DNA of 64,000 nt from an uncultured Rhodocyclaceae bacterium (GTDB taxonomy: Bacteria > Pseudomonadota > Gammaproteobacteria > Burkholderiales > Rhodocyclaceae), in the NCBI GenBank assembly GCA_907163225.1, contig OU015322.1, positions 1,465,001 to 1,529,000 of the forward strand, in the 5' to 3' direction. Shown in pieces: positions 19,547-30,666 of the stretch. Under the pieces are notes generated by a model, which worked only from the letters and a program-made list of their open reading frames with translations, had not been told where the DNA came from and did not search any database. Each line of letters opens with the position of its first letter. Position 1 is the first letter of the stretch. Position numbers and translations under genes: made by a program.

Positions 19547-21346
19547 ATGCGTACCCATTACTGCGGACAACTAAACGCCTCCCTCGACGGTCAAATCGTC
19601 ACCCTATGCGGCTGGGCCCATCGTCGGCGCGACCACGGCGGCGTGATCTTCATCGACCTCCGCGACAGAGAAGGCCTGGCCCAAGTCGTTTGCGACCCTG
19701 ATCGAGCTGCCACGTTCGCCGTTGCTGAATCGGTTCGCAACGAGTTTTGCCTAAAAATCACGGGTAAAGTTCGCCCCCGCCCTGCAGGCACAACCAATGC
19801 CAACCTGGCTTCCGGTGAGATCGAAATTCTTTGCCATGAGATCGAGGTACTGAACCCTTCGGTCACTCCGCCGTTCCAACTGGATGAGGACAACCTCTCC
19901 GAAAACGTCAGATTGCTCCATCGCGTCGTCGATCTGCGCCGTCCGCAAATGCAGAATAACCTGATGCTGCGATACAAGACGGCCCGCGCGTTCCGCCGGT
20001 TCCTTGATGACAGCGGCTTCATCGATATCGAAACGCCGATGTTGACCAAGTCGACGCCAGAAGGCGCCCGCGACTATCTTGTCCCGTCGCGAGTCCATCC
20101 CGGCCAGTTCTTCGCGCTGCCGCAGTCGCCGCAACTTTTCAAGCAGTTGCTGATGGTGGCTGGCTACGACCGTTACTACCAGATCGTCAAATGCTTCCGC
20201 GACGAAGATCTGCGCGCTGACCGCCAGCCTGAATTCACCCAGGTCGATATTGAAACCTCGTTCATGAGCGAGGCCGAGATCATGGCGCTGACGGAAAAAC
20301 TGATCCGCACGGTCTTCAAGGAAGCCATAGAAGTCGACCTGCCGGACTTCCCACGCATGACCTACGCCGAAGCCATGCATCGCTTCGGCTCCGACAAGCC
20401 GGACCTGCGCGTGACGCTAGAGCTAACCGAAGTCACCGACGCCTTCAAGGATGTGGCGTTCAAGGTCTTCGCCGACGTTGCCAACAGTGAAGGCGGCCGC
20501 ATTGCCGCCATGCGCATCCCGGGTGGCGCCACGCTGACCCGCGGCGAGATCGACGCCTACACCCAGTTTGTCGGCATCTACGGCGCCCGCGGCCTGGCTT
20601 ACATCAAGATCAATGACGTTACCCAGATCAACGAAACTGGCCTGCAGTCGCCGATCGTCAAGAATCTCTCAGAAGCTTCGCTGAAAGCCGTCATCGAGCG
20701 TACCGGCGCGCAATCCGGCGACCTGATCTTCTTCGGCGCCGATAAGGCCAAGATCGTCAATGACGCTCTCGGTGCGCTGCGCATCAAGATTGGCCACGAA
20801 AAAGGCTTCGTTACCGGTGCCAAGTGGGCGCCGCTGTGGGTGATTGACTTCCCCATGTTCGAGTATGACGACGAAAACAAGCGTTGGTCTGCTTGCCACC
20901 ACCCGTTCACCAGCCCTAAGGACGAGCATCTCGACCTGCTGGCGACCGATCCCGGCAAGTGCCTGGCCAAGGCCTATGACCTGGCTCTGAATGGCTGGGA
21001 ACTGGGCGGCGGCTCGGTGCGTATCCACCGTTCTGACGTGCAGGAAAAGGTATTCTCGGCGCTCAACATTGGCCCCGAAGAACAGCAGGCCAAGTTCGGC
21101 TTCCTGCTCGACGCACTCAAGTACGGCGCACCGCCGCATGGTGGCCTGGCATTCGGCCTGGATCGGATCGTTACCATGATGACCGGTGCCGAGTCGATCC
21201 GCGACGTGATCGCCTTCCCGAAGACCCAGCGCGCCCAGTGCTTGCTCACTGACGCCCCATCCGGCGTCGACGAGAAACAATTGCGCGAGCTGCACATCCG
21301 CCTGCGCCAGAAGGTCGACACACAAGTCGAAGTCAGCCAGGCCTAA
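19547..21346 (+). CDS. aspS: Aspartyl-tRNA synthetase
   Basis: Class II synthetase of the bacterial type, 599 residues. An N-terminal OB fold for the anticodon (about 1-105, starting [15 protein letters not shown]) is followed by the catalytic core, with motif 2 ([18 protein letters not shown]) near 215-232. The bacterial GAD insertion lies about 280-420, and motif 3 ([14 protein letters not shown]) is near 530-543. It is followed within 6 bp by the ribonuclease gene. Confidence 0.98.
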   Translation: MRTHYCGQLNASLDGQIVTLCGWAHRRRDHGGVIFIDLRDREGLAQVVCDPDRAATFAVAESVRNEFCLKITGKVRPRPAGTTNANLASGEIEILCHEIEVLNPSVTPPFQLDEDNLSENVRLLHRVVDLRRPQMQNNLMLRYKTARAFRRFLDDSGFIDIETPMLTKSTPEGARDYLVPSRVHPGQFFALPQSPQLFKQLLMVAGYDRYYQIVKCFRDEDLRADRQPEFTQVDIETSFMSEAEIMALTEKLIRTVFKEAIEVDLPDFPRMTYAEAMHRFGSDKPDLRVTLELTEVTDAFKDVAFKVFADVANSEGGRIAAMRIPGGATLTRGEIDAYTQFVGIYGARGLAYIKINDVTQINETGLQSPIVKNLSEASLKAVIERTGAQSGDLIFFGADKAKIVNDALGALRIKIGHEKGFVTGAKWAPLWVIDFPMFEYDDENKRWSACHHPFTSPKDEHLDLLATDPGKCLAKAYDLALNGWELGGGSVRIHRSDVQEKVFSALNIGPEEQQAKFGFLLDALKYGAPPHGGLAFGLDRIVTMMTGAESIRDVIAFPKTQRAQCLLTDAPSGVDEKQLRELHIRLRQKVDTQVEVSQA

Positions 21347-21352
21347 GCCGGC

Positions 21353-21712
21353 ATGCCAAACTGGATGCGCTTCCTGATTGTCGCCTTGCTGGCGATCGGG
21401 AGCGCATTTGGGATGCTGGGTGGCTACAGTAGCGCATCTGACCGGATGTCGACCGCAGACTTACCGCGCGAAGCCCAACAGACGCTGACCCTAATCAAGA
21501 ATGGTGGGCCATTTCCGTACAGTAGAGACGGCATCACCTTCGGCAATTTCGAAAAACGACTCCCTACTCAGCCACGCGGCTATTACCGTGAATATACGGT
21601 CAAGACGCCCTGGCGAAATGACCGCGGGCCCCGTCGAATCGTTTCTGGACGGAGCGGCGAGTTCTACTACACTGACGACCACTATCAGACTTTTCGGCGC
21701 ATCACGGAATAA
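21353..21712 (+). CDS. Secreted guanyl-specific ribonuclease (barnase/RNase Sa type)
   Basis: A 119-residue protein with an N-terminal hydrophobic signal (about 5-24) and a ribonuclease domain (about 50-118) closely resembling Streptomyces RNase Sa. By spacing against RNase Sa, the catalytic set is Glu80 (GYYREYTV), Arg91, Arg95 and His110 (TDDHYQTF). It would cut RNA after guanine outside the cytoplasm, or act as a toxin if retained. The gene for a barstar-like inhibitor follows after 9 bp, which supports active enzyme. It sits between aspS and nudB. Confidence 0.88.
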   Translation: MPNWMRFLIVALLAIGSAFGMLGGYSSASDRMSTADLPREAQQTLTLIKNGGPFPYSRDGITFGNFEKRLPTQPRGYYREYTVKTPWRNDRGPRRIVSGRSGEFYYTDDHYQTFRRITE

Positions 21713-21721
21713 GGAATATTG

Positions 21722-22150
21722 ATGGGCCTAACCTTGCTGAAAAATGCCGACGCATCCGGTGTGTATTTCCTCCCGGCCCCGCGCCGAGCGGCTATTGAAT
21801 CGTCGAGCAATCGCCTGCATTTCAAAGTGCTGACGGCAGATATTGCCGAATATTCCAGCGCCGAAGCAGTCCTGTTCCAACTTGGCTCCGCGTTAAATTT
21901 CCCCATCTGGTATGGCTCAAATTTTGATGCACTTTTTGACTGCCTTACCGATCCTGACTGGGAACCAGCCAAAGGGCACGTTCTCCTGATTAGCGGCATT
22001 TCCCGACTGCGCACCACCGACCCCGACGATTTCGCCACGCTGCTCGAGGTCTTTCAAGCAGCAGCGGAGGCCCATCGCGAGATGCAGTCACCGTTCTGGA
22101 TTCTGATCGACTCCCCAGCTCGCGGCATTCCGACATTTCCCGAGGCATGA
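21722..22150 (+). CDS. Barstar-like ribonuclease inhibitor
   Basis: A 142-residue cytoplasmic protein of the barstar family. The domain around residues 30-120 includes ALNFPIWYGSNFDALFDCL, which matches the barstar segment that presents the acidic helix to barnase. AAGGA lies 6 nt before the ATG at 21722, so this start is preferred over the TTG one codon upstream. It is paired with the ribonuclease gene, as in classical barnase-barstar, and overlaps nudB by 4 bp. Confidence 0.88.
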   Translation: MGLTLLKNADASGVYFLPAPRRAAIESSSNRLHFKVLTADIAEYSSAEAVLFQLGSALNFPIWYGSNFDALFDCLTDPDWEPAKGHVLLISGISRLRTTDPDDFATLLEVFQAAAEAHREMQSPFWILIDSPARGIPTFPEA

Positions 22151-22596
22151 CCGCCCACAAACAGCCGCTATCGGTTCTCATCGTCATCCACACATCAGCG
22201 CTTGATGTACTGTTGCTAGAGCGTGCAGCGCATCCAGGATTCTGGCAATCGGTCACCGGTAGCCGTGAAGGTGATGAAACGCTGAACGACACCGCCCGCC
22301 GCGAAGTACTCGAAGAAACGGGGATCGACACCACCAGCGGCGAGCTTTCCGATTGGCGAATGACCAATACGTACGAAATTTTCAACGAATGGCGTCACCG
22401 CTACGCACCCGGGGTCACCCACAACGTCGAACACGTTTTCAGCCTGAAATTGGCGCAGCGCCCCGAGATTATTACAGCCCCCGATGAGCATCGGGACTGG
22501 CTCTGGCTTCCGTGGCAAGAGGCGGCACAACGCTGCTTTTCATGGAGCAATCGGGATGCCATCCTGATGCTGCCGAATTTCCCCTCTTGCGCCTGA
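22147..22596 (+). CDS. nudB: Dihydroneopterin triphosphate diphosphatase
   Basis: Nudix enzyme of 149 residues that removes pyrophosphate from dihydroneopterin triphosphate in folate synthesis. The Nudix box is at 38-60 (GSREGDETLNDTARREVLEE then TGI). Its ATG overlaps the barstar stop by 4 bp. The aspS-...-nudB neighbourhood is conserved in proteobacteria and supports the assignment over a generic Nudix hydrolase. Confidence 0.9.
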   Translation: MTAHKQPLSVLIVIHTSALDVLLLERAAHPGFWQSVTGSREGDETLNDTARREVLEETGIDTTSGELSDWRMTNTYEIFNEWRHRYAPGVTHNVEHVFSLKLAQRPEIITAPDEHRDWLWLPWQEAAQRCFSWSNRDAILMLPNFPSCA

Positions 22597-22616
22597 ATCG
22601 CCCAAAGCACTTATGA

Positions 22617-23600
<984 letters not shown>

Positions 23601-23617
23601 TGCCGAGTCGCCATCCG

Positions 23618-23643
23618 AAAAGCCCGCTATTGCGGGCTTTTTT
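23618..23643 (+). terminator. Terminator after argB
   Basis: Stem AAAAGCCCGC/GCGGGCTTTT with TATT loop, followed by more T. It lies 17 bp after argB. Confidence 0.85.
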
Positions 23644-23664
23644 CTTTGCATCTCGGGAGTCAAC

Positions 23665-24327
23665 ATGAAAAACCCGGTATGGCTGTTCGACCTGGACAAC
23701 ACGCTTCACAACGCGACCCCGCACATTTTTCCTCATATCAATCGCTCGATGCGTGAATACATTGAGCAGCACCTGGGTGTCGATGAGCATGAAGCCACTC
23801 GCATCCGCCAAGACTACTGGGTACGCTACGGCGCGACGCTGCTCGGACTAATGCGCCACCATGGCACCGACCCGAGACATTTTCTCTGGGAAACCCATCA
23901 GTTTCCCGACCTCCAACGGATGGTGGTTTTCGACAAACTCTTGATTCATGTCTTGCGCCGCCTGCCGGGCCGCAAGATCATTTTTTCCAATGCTCCTCGG
24001 CATTACACCGATGCCATCCTCGACATCACCGGATTGGGCGCCTGCTTCGATGCCGTTTACTCTGTCGAAAATGTGCGCTTCCAGCCTAAGCCTATGATGG
24101 CCGGGTTCCACGCACTGCTTCGCGCAGAACACCTCGATCCGCGCCGCTGCATCATGGTTGAGGACAGTCTGCTGAATCTAGTAACCGCCAAAAAACTCCG
24201 CATGAAGACCGTGTGGGTAAGTACTGGCTTACGGCAATCGCCCTTTGTTGACGTTAAAATCCGAGCAGCAACACAACTGTCGAAATGCTACGGTCGACTG
24301 GAAATTTCGGCCAAAAATAAAATTTGA
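23665..24327 (+). CDS. HAD pyrimidine 5'-nucleotidase
   Basis: A 220-residue HAD-superfamily phosphatase. Motif I is FDLDNTLHNA with nucleophile Asp9 and acid/base Asp11. Motif II is FSNAP near 108, and motif III/IV is near MVEDSL. It resembles the SDT1/pyrimidine 5'-nucleotidase group, expected to dephosphorylate UMP/CMP-type nucleotides. The last codons contain a dispersed motif copy (24288-24307). It lies 11 bp upstream of slmA, a common betaproteobacterial pairing. Confidence 0.85.
   Translation: MKNPVWLFDLDNTLHNATPHIFPHINRSMREYIEQHLGVDEHEATRIRQDYWVRYGATLLGLMRHHGTDPRHFLWETHQFPDLQRMVVFDKLLIHVLRRLPGRKIIFSNAPRHYTDAILDITGLGACFDAVYSVENVRFQPKPMMAGFHALLRAEHLDPRRCIMVEDSLLNLVTAKKLRMKTVWVSTGLRQSPFVDVKIRAATQLSKCYGRLEISAKNKI
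24288..24307 (-). repeat. Dispersed motif copy in the HAD gene
   Basis: Minus strand reads AAATTTCCAGTCGACCGTAG. It encodes YGRLEI near the protein C-terminus, a region not conserved in HAD enzymes. Confidence 0.65.
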
Positions 24328-24338
24328 GGAGGGAATCC

Positions 24339-24947
24339 ATGGCGACAAAACCGGGCGAACGCCGCCTGCAAATTCTGCAGACGCTGGCCGCAATGCTGGA
24401 AACCCCGAAAGGGGAAAAAATCACCACCGCAGCGCTGGCCAGCAAGCTGGACTGCTCCGAAGCCGCCCTCTACCGCCACTTCGCCAGCAAGGCCCAGATG
24501 TTCGAAGGCCTGATCGAATTCATCGAACAAAGCCTGTTTGGCGTCATCAACCAGATCACCTCGGAAGAAACCGAGGGCTTCAAGCAAATCGAACAAATCA
24601 TTGCTCTGCTGCTGCGCTTCGCCCAGAAGAACCGCGGCATGACCCGCGTCCTGATTGGCGACGCACTGGTCAACGAAAACGAACGCCTGCAAATCCGCAT
24701 CAATGCCCTGATCGACAAAGTTGAGGCTGCCATGAAGCAAGCGCTGCGTATTGCCGCGACGCAGGAAAATCTGAAACCCGATGCCGACTTCGGCGCACTG
24801 GCCAATCTGCTCCGCTGCTATGTCGTCGGCCGCTGGGAACAGTACGCCCGTAGCGGTTTTACGCGCGAGCCGCTGACGCAATGGCCGCAACAATGGCCAA
24901 TGCTCTACTTTGCTTGCCTGTCGCAGTCCGGCGCGCCTGGCGCCTGA
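24339..24947 (+). CDS. slmA: Nucleoid occlusion factor SlmA
   Basis: TetR-type DNA-binding protein, 202 residues, that blocks FtsZ assembly over the chromosome. The N-terminal helix-turn-helix (about 10-60, ITTAALASKLDCSEAALYRH) matches SlmA. The C-terminal regulatory domain includes RGMTRVLIGDALVNENERL. GAGGAGG lies just upstream of the ATG at 24339; a TTG five codons earlier is less likely. SlmA binds short palindromes spread over the chromosome away from the terminus. Confidence 0.93.
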   Translation: MATKPGERRLQILQTLAAMLETPKGEKITTAALASKLDCSEAALYRHFASKAQMFEGLIEFIEQSLFGVINQITSEETEGFKQIEQIIALLLRFAQKNRGMTRVLIGDALVNENERLQIRINALIDKVEAAMKQALRIAATQENLKPDADFGALANLLRCYVVGRWEQYARSGFTREPLTQWPQQWPMLYFACLSQSGAPGA

Positions 24948-24952
24948 AATGC

Positions 24953-24978
24953 AGAAGGGCGGCCGAGGCCGCCCTTCT
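24953..24978. terminator. Hairpin between slmA and hemB
   Basis: A perfect 12-bp stem AGAAGGGCGGCC/GGCCGCCCTTCT with GA between the arms. There is no T run, so its terminator role is uncertain. It sits between the convergent genes. Confidence 0.5.
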
Positions 24979-25001
24979 GGCTTGCTAACAATCCGCCGCT
25001 C

Positions 25002-26009
<1,008 letters not shown>

Positions 26010-26137
26010 TCAACCTCACCTTAAACGCTGAACAATTTTCAACCACACGGGAACTTCTTGCCTTGACGCACGTCACAACCCCCAGATGGCACGCGCTGTC
26101 TCCCGCTTCACCTCCCTGAGCGGGCGCCTTGACCGAG

Positions 26138-26800
26138 TTAAGGCTTTTTGGCCCCCGGACCCCCCTTATCCGGGGGCCCTTTGTTTTCTTTCTGCTTGAT
26201 TTCGATCTCCAGCCAGCTCGCCAACACACCCTCGGCCTCTTCAACACCTGTTTTTTTCAGGCTGGAAAAGAGCTGTACGGAATACAGCTCAGCATCGCCC
26301 CAGGTGGCGACTTCAGCCTGAACCGAACGCAGCGACTTGGTCTGCTCCTGACGGCTCAATTTGTCGGCCTTGGAAAGGAGAATGTGAATCGGGCGGCCGG
26401 TCGGACGAAACCAGTCAATCAGGCGCAAATCAAGGTCAGTCATCGGACGGCGAATATCCATGATGACCACCAGCCCGGCCAGCTGATCCCGCTTATTCAA
26501 ATAGGGGCCAATCAGGCCTTCCCACTGGGAACGGATAGCCTCAGGCGCCTTGGCGTAACCATAGCCTGGCAGGTCGACGAAATATTTACCATCAGCCAGC
26601 GTAAAGTAATTCAGGTGCTGGGTTCGACCTGGCGTTTTACTGACATACGCAAGACGAACGCGCCCTGCCAGCGTGTTAATGGTAGATGATTTTCCGGCAT
26701 TGGAACGTCCTGCGAAGGCGACTTCGCGAACAGAATCCTGCGGCAAATCACGCAGATTGGCGACGGTTGTCAAAAAAACCGCCTGTTGGAACAGAGGCAT
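26138..26800 (-). CDS. engB: Ribosome biogenesis GTPase YsxC/EngB
   Basis: TrmE-Era-EngA-EngB GTPase, 220 residues, needed for 50S assembly. G1 is GRSNAGKS at 31-38, G3 DLPG at 76-79 and G4 SKAD at 143-146. The start at 26800 gives [13 protein letters not shown]; an upstream frame would add 44 residues and overlap the cytochrome promoter. The last 20 residues (lysine, proline and glycine rich) are encoded by a GC-rich hairpin (26149-26185). It is divergent from cytochrome c4, a frequent pairing. Confidence 0.95.
   Translation of the reverse strand: MPLFQQAVFLTTVANLRDLPQDSVREVAFAGRSNAGKSSTINTLAGRVRLAYVSKTPGRTQHLNYFTLADGKYFVDLPGYGYAKAPEAIRSQWEGLIGPYLNKRDQLAGLVVIMDIRRPMTDLDLRLIDWFRPTGRPIHILLSKADKLSRQEQTKSLRSVQAEVATWGDAELYSVQLFSSLKKTGVEEAEGVLASWLEIEIKQKENKGPPDKGGPGAKKP
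26149..26185. other. GC-rich hairpin within the 3' end of engB
   Basis: GGCCCCCGGA and TCCGGGGGCC pair around a short loop, inside the last engB codons. On the plus strand it is followed by TTTG. It may terminate or slow transcription near the gene end. Confidence 0.5.
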
Positions 26801-26907
26801 AAAAAACTCGGAAGACCCGCCAAGGGGGCGGAGAACTGATATAGAATAACAGGTTTGTAACCTCCGTTCCGGCCAAAGCGCCCAAAAACGCGCACTAGGA
26901 GTTCGAA

Positions 26908-27543
26908 ATGATCCGTACAGCGGCAATGGCAATCCTTCTTGCCACCAGTTTCGTCACCCACGCTTCCGAAAAAGCTCATGCCAAGGCAGATCCCGCCAAA
27001 GGCAAGCTTATCGCTGAAACCGTCTGTGTCGCCTGTCATGGCGCCGATGGCAACAGCCCGGCATCCGCCAACCCAAACTTGGCCGGCCAGGTTGAAGAAT
27101 ATCTCTACAAGCAATTGAAAAACTTCAAGCCGGTTGGCGACAAGCCTGCCGTGCGCAACAACGCAATCATGGCTGGCATGGCTGCGCCGCTGTCTGACGA
27201 AGACATGAAGAACGTCGCTGCGTGGTTTGCGAGCCAAAAACAAAAGCCTGCCGCCGCCAAAGATGAAAAGCAGATTGCGTTAGGCCAGAAAATCTGGCGT
27301 CAGGGCGACTTCAAAAAAGGCGTTCCCGCCTGCGCCGGCTGCCACGGCCCGGCCGGTGCCGGTTTGCCAGCCCAGTACCCGCGCCTGGCTGGTCAGTTCC
27401 CGGAATACACCGAGGCTCAGCTGAAGGCTTTCCGTGTGGATGAGCGAGCCAACGACCCGGAAAAAATGATGCGCATGGTTGCCGCCAAGCTTTCCGACGC
27501 AGAAATCAAAGCTGTCGCTGAATACGCAGCCGGCCTTCGGTAA
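26908..27543 (+). CDS. Dihaem cytochrome c4
   Basis: Periplasmic dihaem c-type cytochrome of 211 residues, an electron donor to terminal oxidases. A signal peptide (about 1-19) is followed by two similar haem domains with CVACH (40-44) and CAGCH (142-146). Axial methionines are likely in the [13 protein letters not shown] and [12 protein letters not shown] segments. It lies divergent from engB and is followed by a UUCG-loop terminator. Confidence 0.95.
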   Translation: MIRTAAMAILLATSFVTHASEKAHAKADPAKGKLIAETVCVACHGADGNSPASANPNLAGQVEEYLYKQLKNFKPVGDKPAVRNNAIMAGMAAPLSDEDMKNVAAWFASQKQKPAAAKDEKQIALGQKIWRQGDFKKGVPACAGCHGPAGAGLPAQYPRLAGQFPEYTEAQLKAFRVDERANDPEKMMRMVAAKLSDAEIKAVAEYAAGLR

Positions 27544-27560
27544 TTGGCATAGATTTCCAG

Positions 27561-27588
27561 AAAAAGGCAGCTTCGGCTGCCTTTTTGC
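27561..27588 (+). terminator. Terminator after cytochrome c4
   Basis: Stem AAAAAGGCAGC/GCTGCCTTTTT with a TTCG tetraloop and a following T-rich tract. Confidence 0.88.
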
Positions 27589-27662
27589 TTTTGCCGCTTG
27601 GCACGCTCAGCAGAGCCGGCTAGACTGACCCCACGACATTCCAACAAGGTAGGAGACTAGAC

Positions 27663-28094
27663 ATGAAGACGCTAAAGCAGCTTCTCGCCGGCAAGGATCG
27701 AGTACTCGCAGTTGTAGCTCCAGGCGACACCGTTTTTCACGCGCTGACAGTCATGGCCAATAACGAGGTCGGCGCTCTGCTTGTGCTGGAAGGGGAGCAT
27801 CTGGTCGGCATTTTTTCCGAGCGCGACTATGCCAGAAAAATCATCCTTCACGGCAAGACATCAAAAGAAACCTTGGTTCGCGAGATCATGAGCGAGCGGG
27901 TAGCGTATGTCACGCCAAGCAGCACGGTCGATGAATGTATGGCACTGATGACTGACAAGCATTTTCGTCACCTCCCGGTGCTCGATAATGCCGGAAAGGT
28001 ACTCGGCATCGTTTCCATCGGTGACATGGTCAAGGAAACGATCAGCGACCAACGATTCCTGATTGCCCAACTGGAGCATTACATCAGCGGTTGA
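27663..28094 (+). CDS. CBS domain pair protein
   Basis: A 143-residue protein made almost only of two CBS domains (about 8-65 and 75-135), a module that binds adenine nucleotides and senses energy state. The second motif VLGIVSIGDMVKE is clear. A good AGGAG lies before the ATG at 27663. The HDOD gene starts 1 bp after its stop, so the pair is probably translated together. The regulated target is unknown. Confidence 0.9.
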   Translation: MKTLKQLLAGKDRVLAVVAPGDTVFHALTVMANNEVGALLVLEGEHLVGIFSERDYARKIILHGKTSKETLVREIMSERVAYVTPSSTVDECMALMTDKHFRHLPVLDNAGKVLGIVSIGDMVKETISDQRFLIAQLEHYISG

Positions 28095-28095
28095 A

Positions 28096-28938
28096 ATGAC
28101 AGGTAACGACAGCCTTCACTTTCGCATTCTTGAGGATATAGCCCGCGACCTGTCGGGCGATGTCAATTTTCCGACGTGCCTGGATGCTGCAATTCTTGTC
28201 CGCAACACGCTGAAGGATCCTTTCGCCAATCTCGAGCACGTCGTGCAGGCTATTGGCGTTGAGCCGTTGATCTCCAGCAAATTGCTGCGGCTGGCCAATT
28301 CGGTCGTCCACAACCCGTCAGGCAAACGAATTTCAGACGTTAGCACTGCTATTGGCCGGTTAGGTTTTGACATAGTCCGGACGACGTCACTCGCAGTAGC
28401 AATGGATCAGATGTTGAAATCCAGGAACCTGGCTGCCTACGACCGGATTGCCCGAGAAACCTGGGATCACTCGGTCCAAGTTGCTGCTATCGCCCGTGTC
28501 CTGGCCCGACATCTGGGCCGGGTTCAGCCTGATGAAGCCATGATGGCCGGACTGGTACACAACATCGGTGTTTATTATCTGCTCTATCGGGCTGCGGAGC
28601 ACCCGGAATACCGCAACAATGAGCCGGCGATGATCGAACTACTGGCCGGCTGGCACGAGAGCATCGGCGAGAGCCTCCTGCATATCCTTGGCGTACCGCC
28701 ATCAATCACCGAAGCGGTGCATGATCAAAGCCGTCTGCGCAACATTGAAACGCCTTGCACCGTCAGCGACATTCTGTATTTCTCCATCATGCTGGCAGGT
28801 AGCGATCTGGCCTGGCAGGCGAATACTGGGCCGGCTGCGGAGTCCAGCGCCCATGAGGCAAATTTGGCGAGATACGCCGACCTTCTGCTGGAGGCCGAAG
28901 ATGACATTGCTGACTTACGGGCCACACTTGCCGCCTGA
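28096..28938 (+). CDS. HDOD domain protein
   Basis: A 280-residue protein with an HDOD domain (about 20-215), a non-hydrolytic relative of HD phosphohydrolases found in signalling and stress regulators. Metal-ligand histidines are only partly kept (WDHSVQVA, LVHNIGVYYLL with Asn-Ile instead of Asp-Ile), as usual for HDOD. No output domain is fused. It directly follows the CBS gene, with an ATG 1 bp after its stop. Confidence 0.88.
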   Translation: MTGNDSLHFRILEDIARDLSGDVNFPTCLDAAILVRNTLKDPFANLEHVVQAIGVEPLISSKLLRLANSVVHNPSGKRISDVSTAIGRLGFDIVRTTSLAVAMDQMLKSRNLAAYDRIARETWDHSVQVAAIARVLARHLGRVQPDEAMMAGLVHNIGVYYLLYRAAEHPEYRNNEPAMIELLAGWHESIGESLLHILGVPPSITEAVHDQSRLRNIETPCTVSDILYFSIMLAGSDLAWQANTGPAAESSAHEANLARYADLLLEAEDDIADLRATLAA

Positions 28939-29044
28939 ACCTGCTGACGCGCCAGTGGTCTGAACCAGACTTCTGCCCAGCAATTTCTGTAAGGTTTTCC
29001 AACGAATCCCGACAAATGGGTATGTACGCACCGAGGACACCCCC

Positions 29045-29998
29045 ATGCTGATTCGCCGCCCCTTGCAAATCCCCTCGTCAGAGATTACGACTCCCCTGGT
29101 TTACGCTGAACGGCGCGACTTTATGCGCTTGCTTGCCGCAGGCATTGGCACTGCCAGCCTTGGTATTTCCCCCAGCGCAGAAGCACTCGACGCACCCGGA
29201 AATTCGCTGGGAAAACTGATTTCCAGCCCATTTTCAACGCACGACGACAAACCGACCCCGCTCAAGTCGATGACCAGCTATGGCAACTTCTACGAATTCG
29301 GCCCAGACAAGGACAGCCCGGGCAAAAATGCGCACCGCCTGCGCACGCGCCCCTGGTCGGTAACGGTGGACGGCGAAGTCAAAGCGGCGAAAACCTTCGC
29401 CATCGAAGACATCCTGAGCTGGGCACCACTTGAGGAGCGCATTTACCGCATGCGCTGCGTTGAGGGCTGGAGCGCCGTTGTGCCCTGGGTCGGCTTCCCG
29501 TTCAGCGAACTACTGAAGCGGGTCGAAATTACCGGCAACGCGAAATTTGTAGAGTTCTGGAGCCTTGCCGACCCCGAACAAATGCCCTACGTGCGCATTC
29601 CCCTTCTAGACTGGCCATATGTCGAAGCACTCCGTCTGGATGAAGCCCGGCACCCCTTGAGTCTTTTGGCGGTCGGCATGTACGGCGAAGTCATGCCGAA
29701 GCAAAATGGGGCGCCGCTTCGCCTCGTCGTGCCTTGGAAATACGGCTTCAAGGGCGCAAAATCCATTGTCCGCATTCGTTTCGTCGAGAAGCAACCACAA
29801 ACGGCCTGGATGAAAGCCGGCCCTGACGAATATGGCTTCTACTCCAACGTCAATCCGGATGTTCCGCACAAACGCTGGAGCCAGGCAACAGAACGCCGTC
29901 TCGGCGAATTCCTGAAACGCAAGACCCTGCCCTTCAACGGCTACGCCGAGCAGGTCGCCAGCCTGTACGCTGGCATGGATTTACGGAAAAACTTCTGA
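29045..29998 (+). CDS. msrP: Methionine sulfoxide reductase catalytic subunit MsrP
   Basis: Periplasmic molybdopterin enzyme, 317 residues, that reduces protein-bound methionine sulfoxide. A Tat signal is seen (RRDFMRLLAAG near 23-33, ending near 48). The molybdenum-ligand cysteine is Cys138 in MRCVEGWSA. The ATG of msrQ lies 1 bp after its stop, and the pair forms one system in the envelope. Confidence 0.96.
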   Translation: MLIRRPLQIPSSEITTPLVYAERRDFMRLLAAGIGTASLGISPSAEALDAPGNSLGKLISSPFSTHDDKPTPLKSMTSYGNFYEFGPDKDSPGKNAHRLRTRPWSVTVDGEVKAAKTFAIEDILSWAPLEERIYRMRCVEGWSAVVPWVGFPFSELLKRVEITGNAKFVEFWSLADPEQMPYVRIPLLDWPYVEALRLDEARHPLSLLAVGMYGEVMPKQNGAPLRLVVPWKYGFKGAKSIVRIRFVEKQPQTAWMKAGPDEYGFYSNVNPDVPHKRWSQATERRLGEFLKRKTLPFNGYAEQVASLYAGMDLRKNF

Positions 29999-29999
29999 C

Positions 30000-30665
30000 A
30001 TGAGCTTCAACCCCGACAACCGCCAACTTGGCTGGATCAAGATTGCCCTCTTCGCACTCTGCCTGATTCCCGCGATACGCCTGATATGGGCGGCCTACAC
30101 GGGCGATTTCGGCGCCAACCCGGTGGAGTTTGTCCAGCGCTGGACCGGCACGTGGACATTCAATCTATTGTTGATCACGCTGTGCGTAACACCTTTGCGG
30201 GCGATCACCCAAATGCACTGGCTGACGCGACTGCGGCGGATGCTCGGGCTGTTCTGCTTTTTCTACGCGATGCTGCACTTCCTCAGTTTCATCGGCTTCG
30301 ACCACGATTTCGAGATCAACGCCATCGCCAACGACGTTTTCAAGCGTCCTTTTGTCACGGTCGGCTTTGCTGCCTTCCTGTTGCTGATTCCGCTCGCTGC
30401 GACGTCGAGCAATTGGGCGATTCGCAAGCTGGGGGGCCGGAAATGGCAGGACTTGCATCGCAACATCTACCTGATCAGCATTCTCGCCACAGTGCATTAT
30501 TTCTGGCTGGTCAAGGCAACTGCGCTGTTATGGCCGATCGCTTACAGCGTCGCAGTGGCTGTTCTGCTTGGCTGGCGGATTCGCGAACGCAAGCGCAAGG
30601 CGATCCCCGTACCGCAATTTCAGTCAGCCAAACCGCTTAAATTTTTCAAGCAAAAACCGGAATAA
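30000..30665 (+). CDS. msrQ: MsrPQ haem-binding membrane subunit MsrQ
   Basis: Inner membrane b-haem protein of 221 residues with about six membrane segments, which passes electrons from the quinone pool to MsrP. Likely haem-ligand histidines are in MLHFLSF (near 97), LHRNIYL (near 157) and ATVHYFW (near 166). The gene starts immediately after msrP. The C-terminal end is basic and cytoplasmic. Confidence 0.95.
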   Translation: MSFNPDNRQLGWIKIALFALCLIPAIRLIWAAYTGDFGANPVEFVQRWTGTWTFNLLLITLCVTPLRAITQMHWLTRLRRMLGLFCFFYAMLHFLSFIGFDHDFEINAIANDVFKRPFVTVGFAAFLLLIPLAATSSNWAIRKLGGRKWQDLHRNIYLISILATVHYFWLVKATALLWPIAYSVAVAVLLGWRIRERKRKAIPVPQFQSAKPLKFFKQKPE

Positions 30666-30666
30666 T

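Noticed and set aside
21443-21459. GTCGACCGCAG in the ribonuclease gene as a motif copy
   Set aside because: It lacks the TTTTCC part, so chance is likely.
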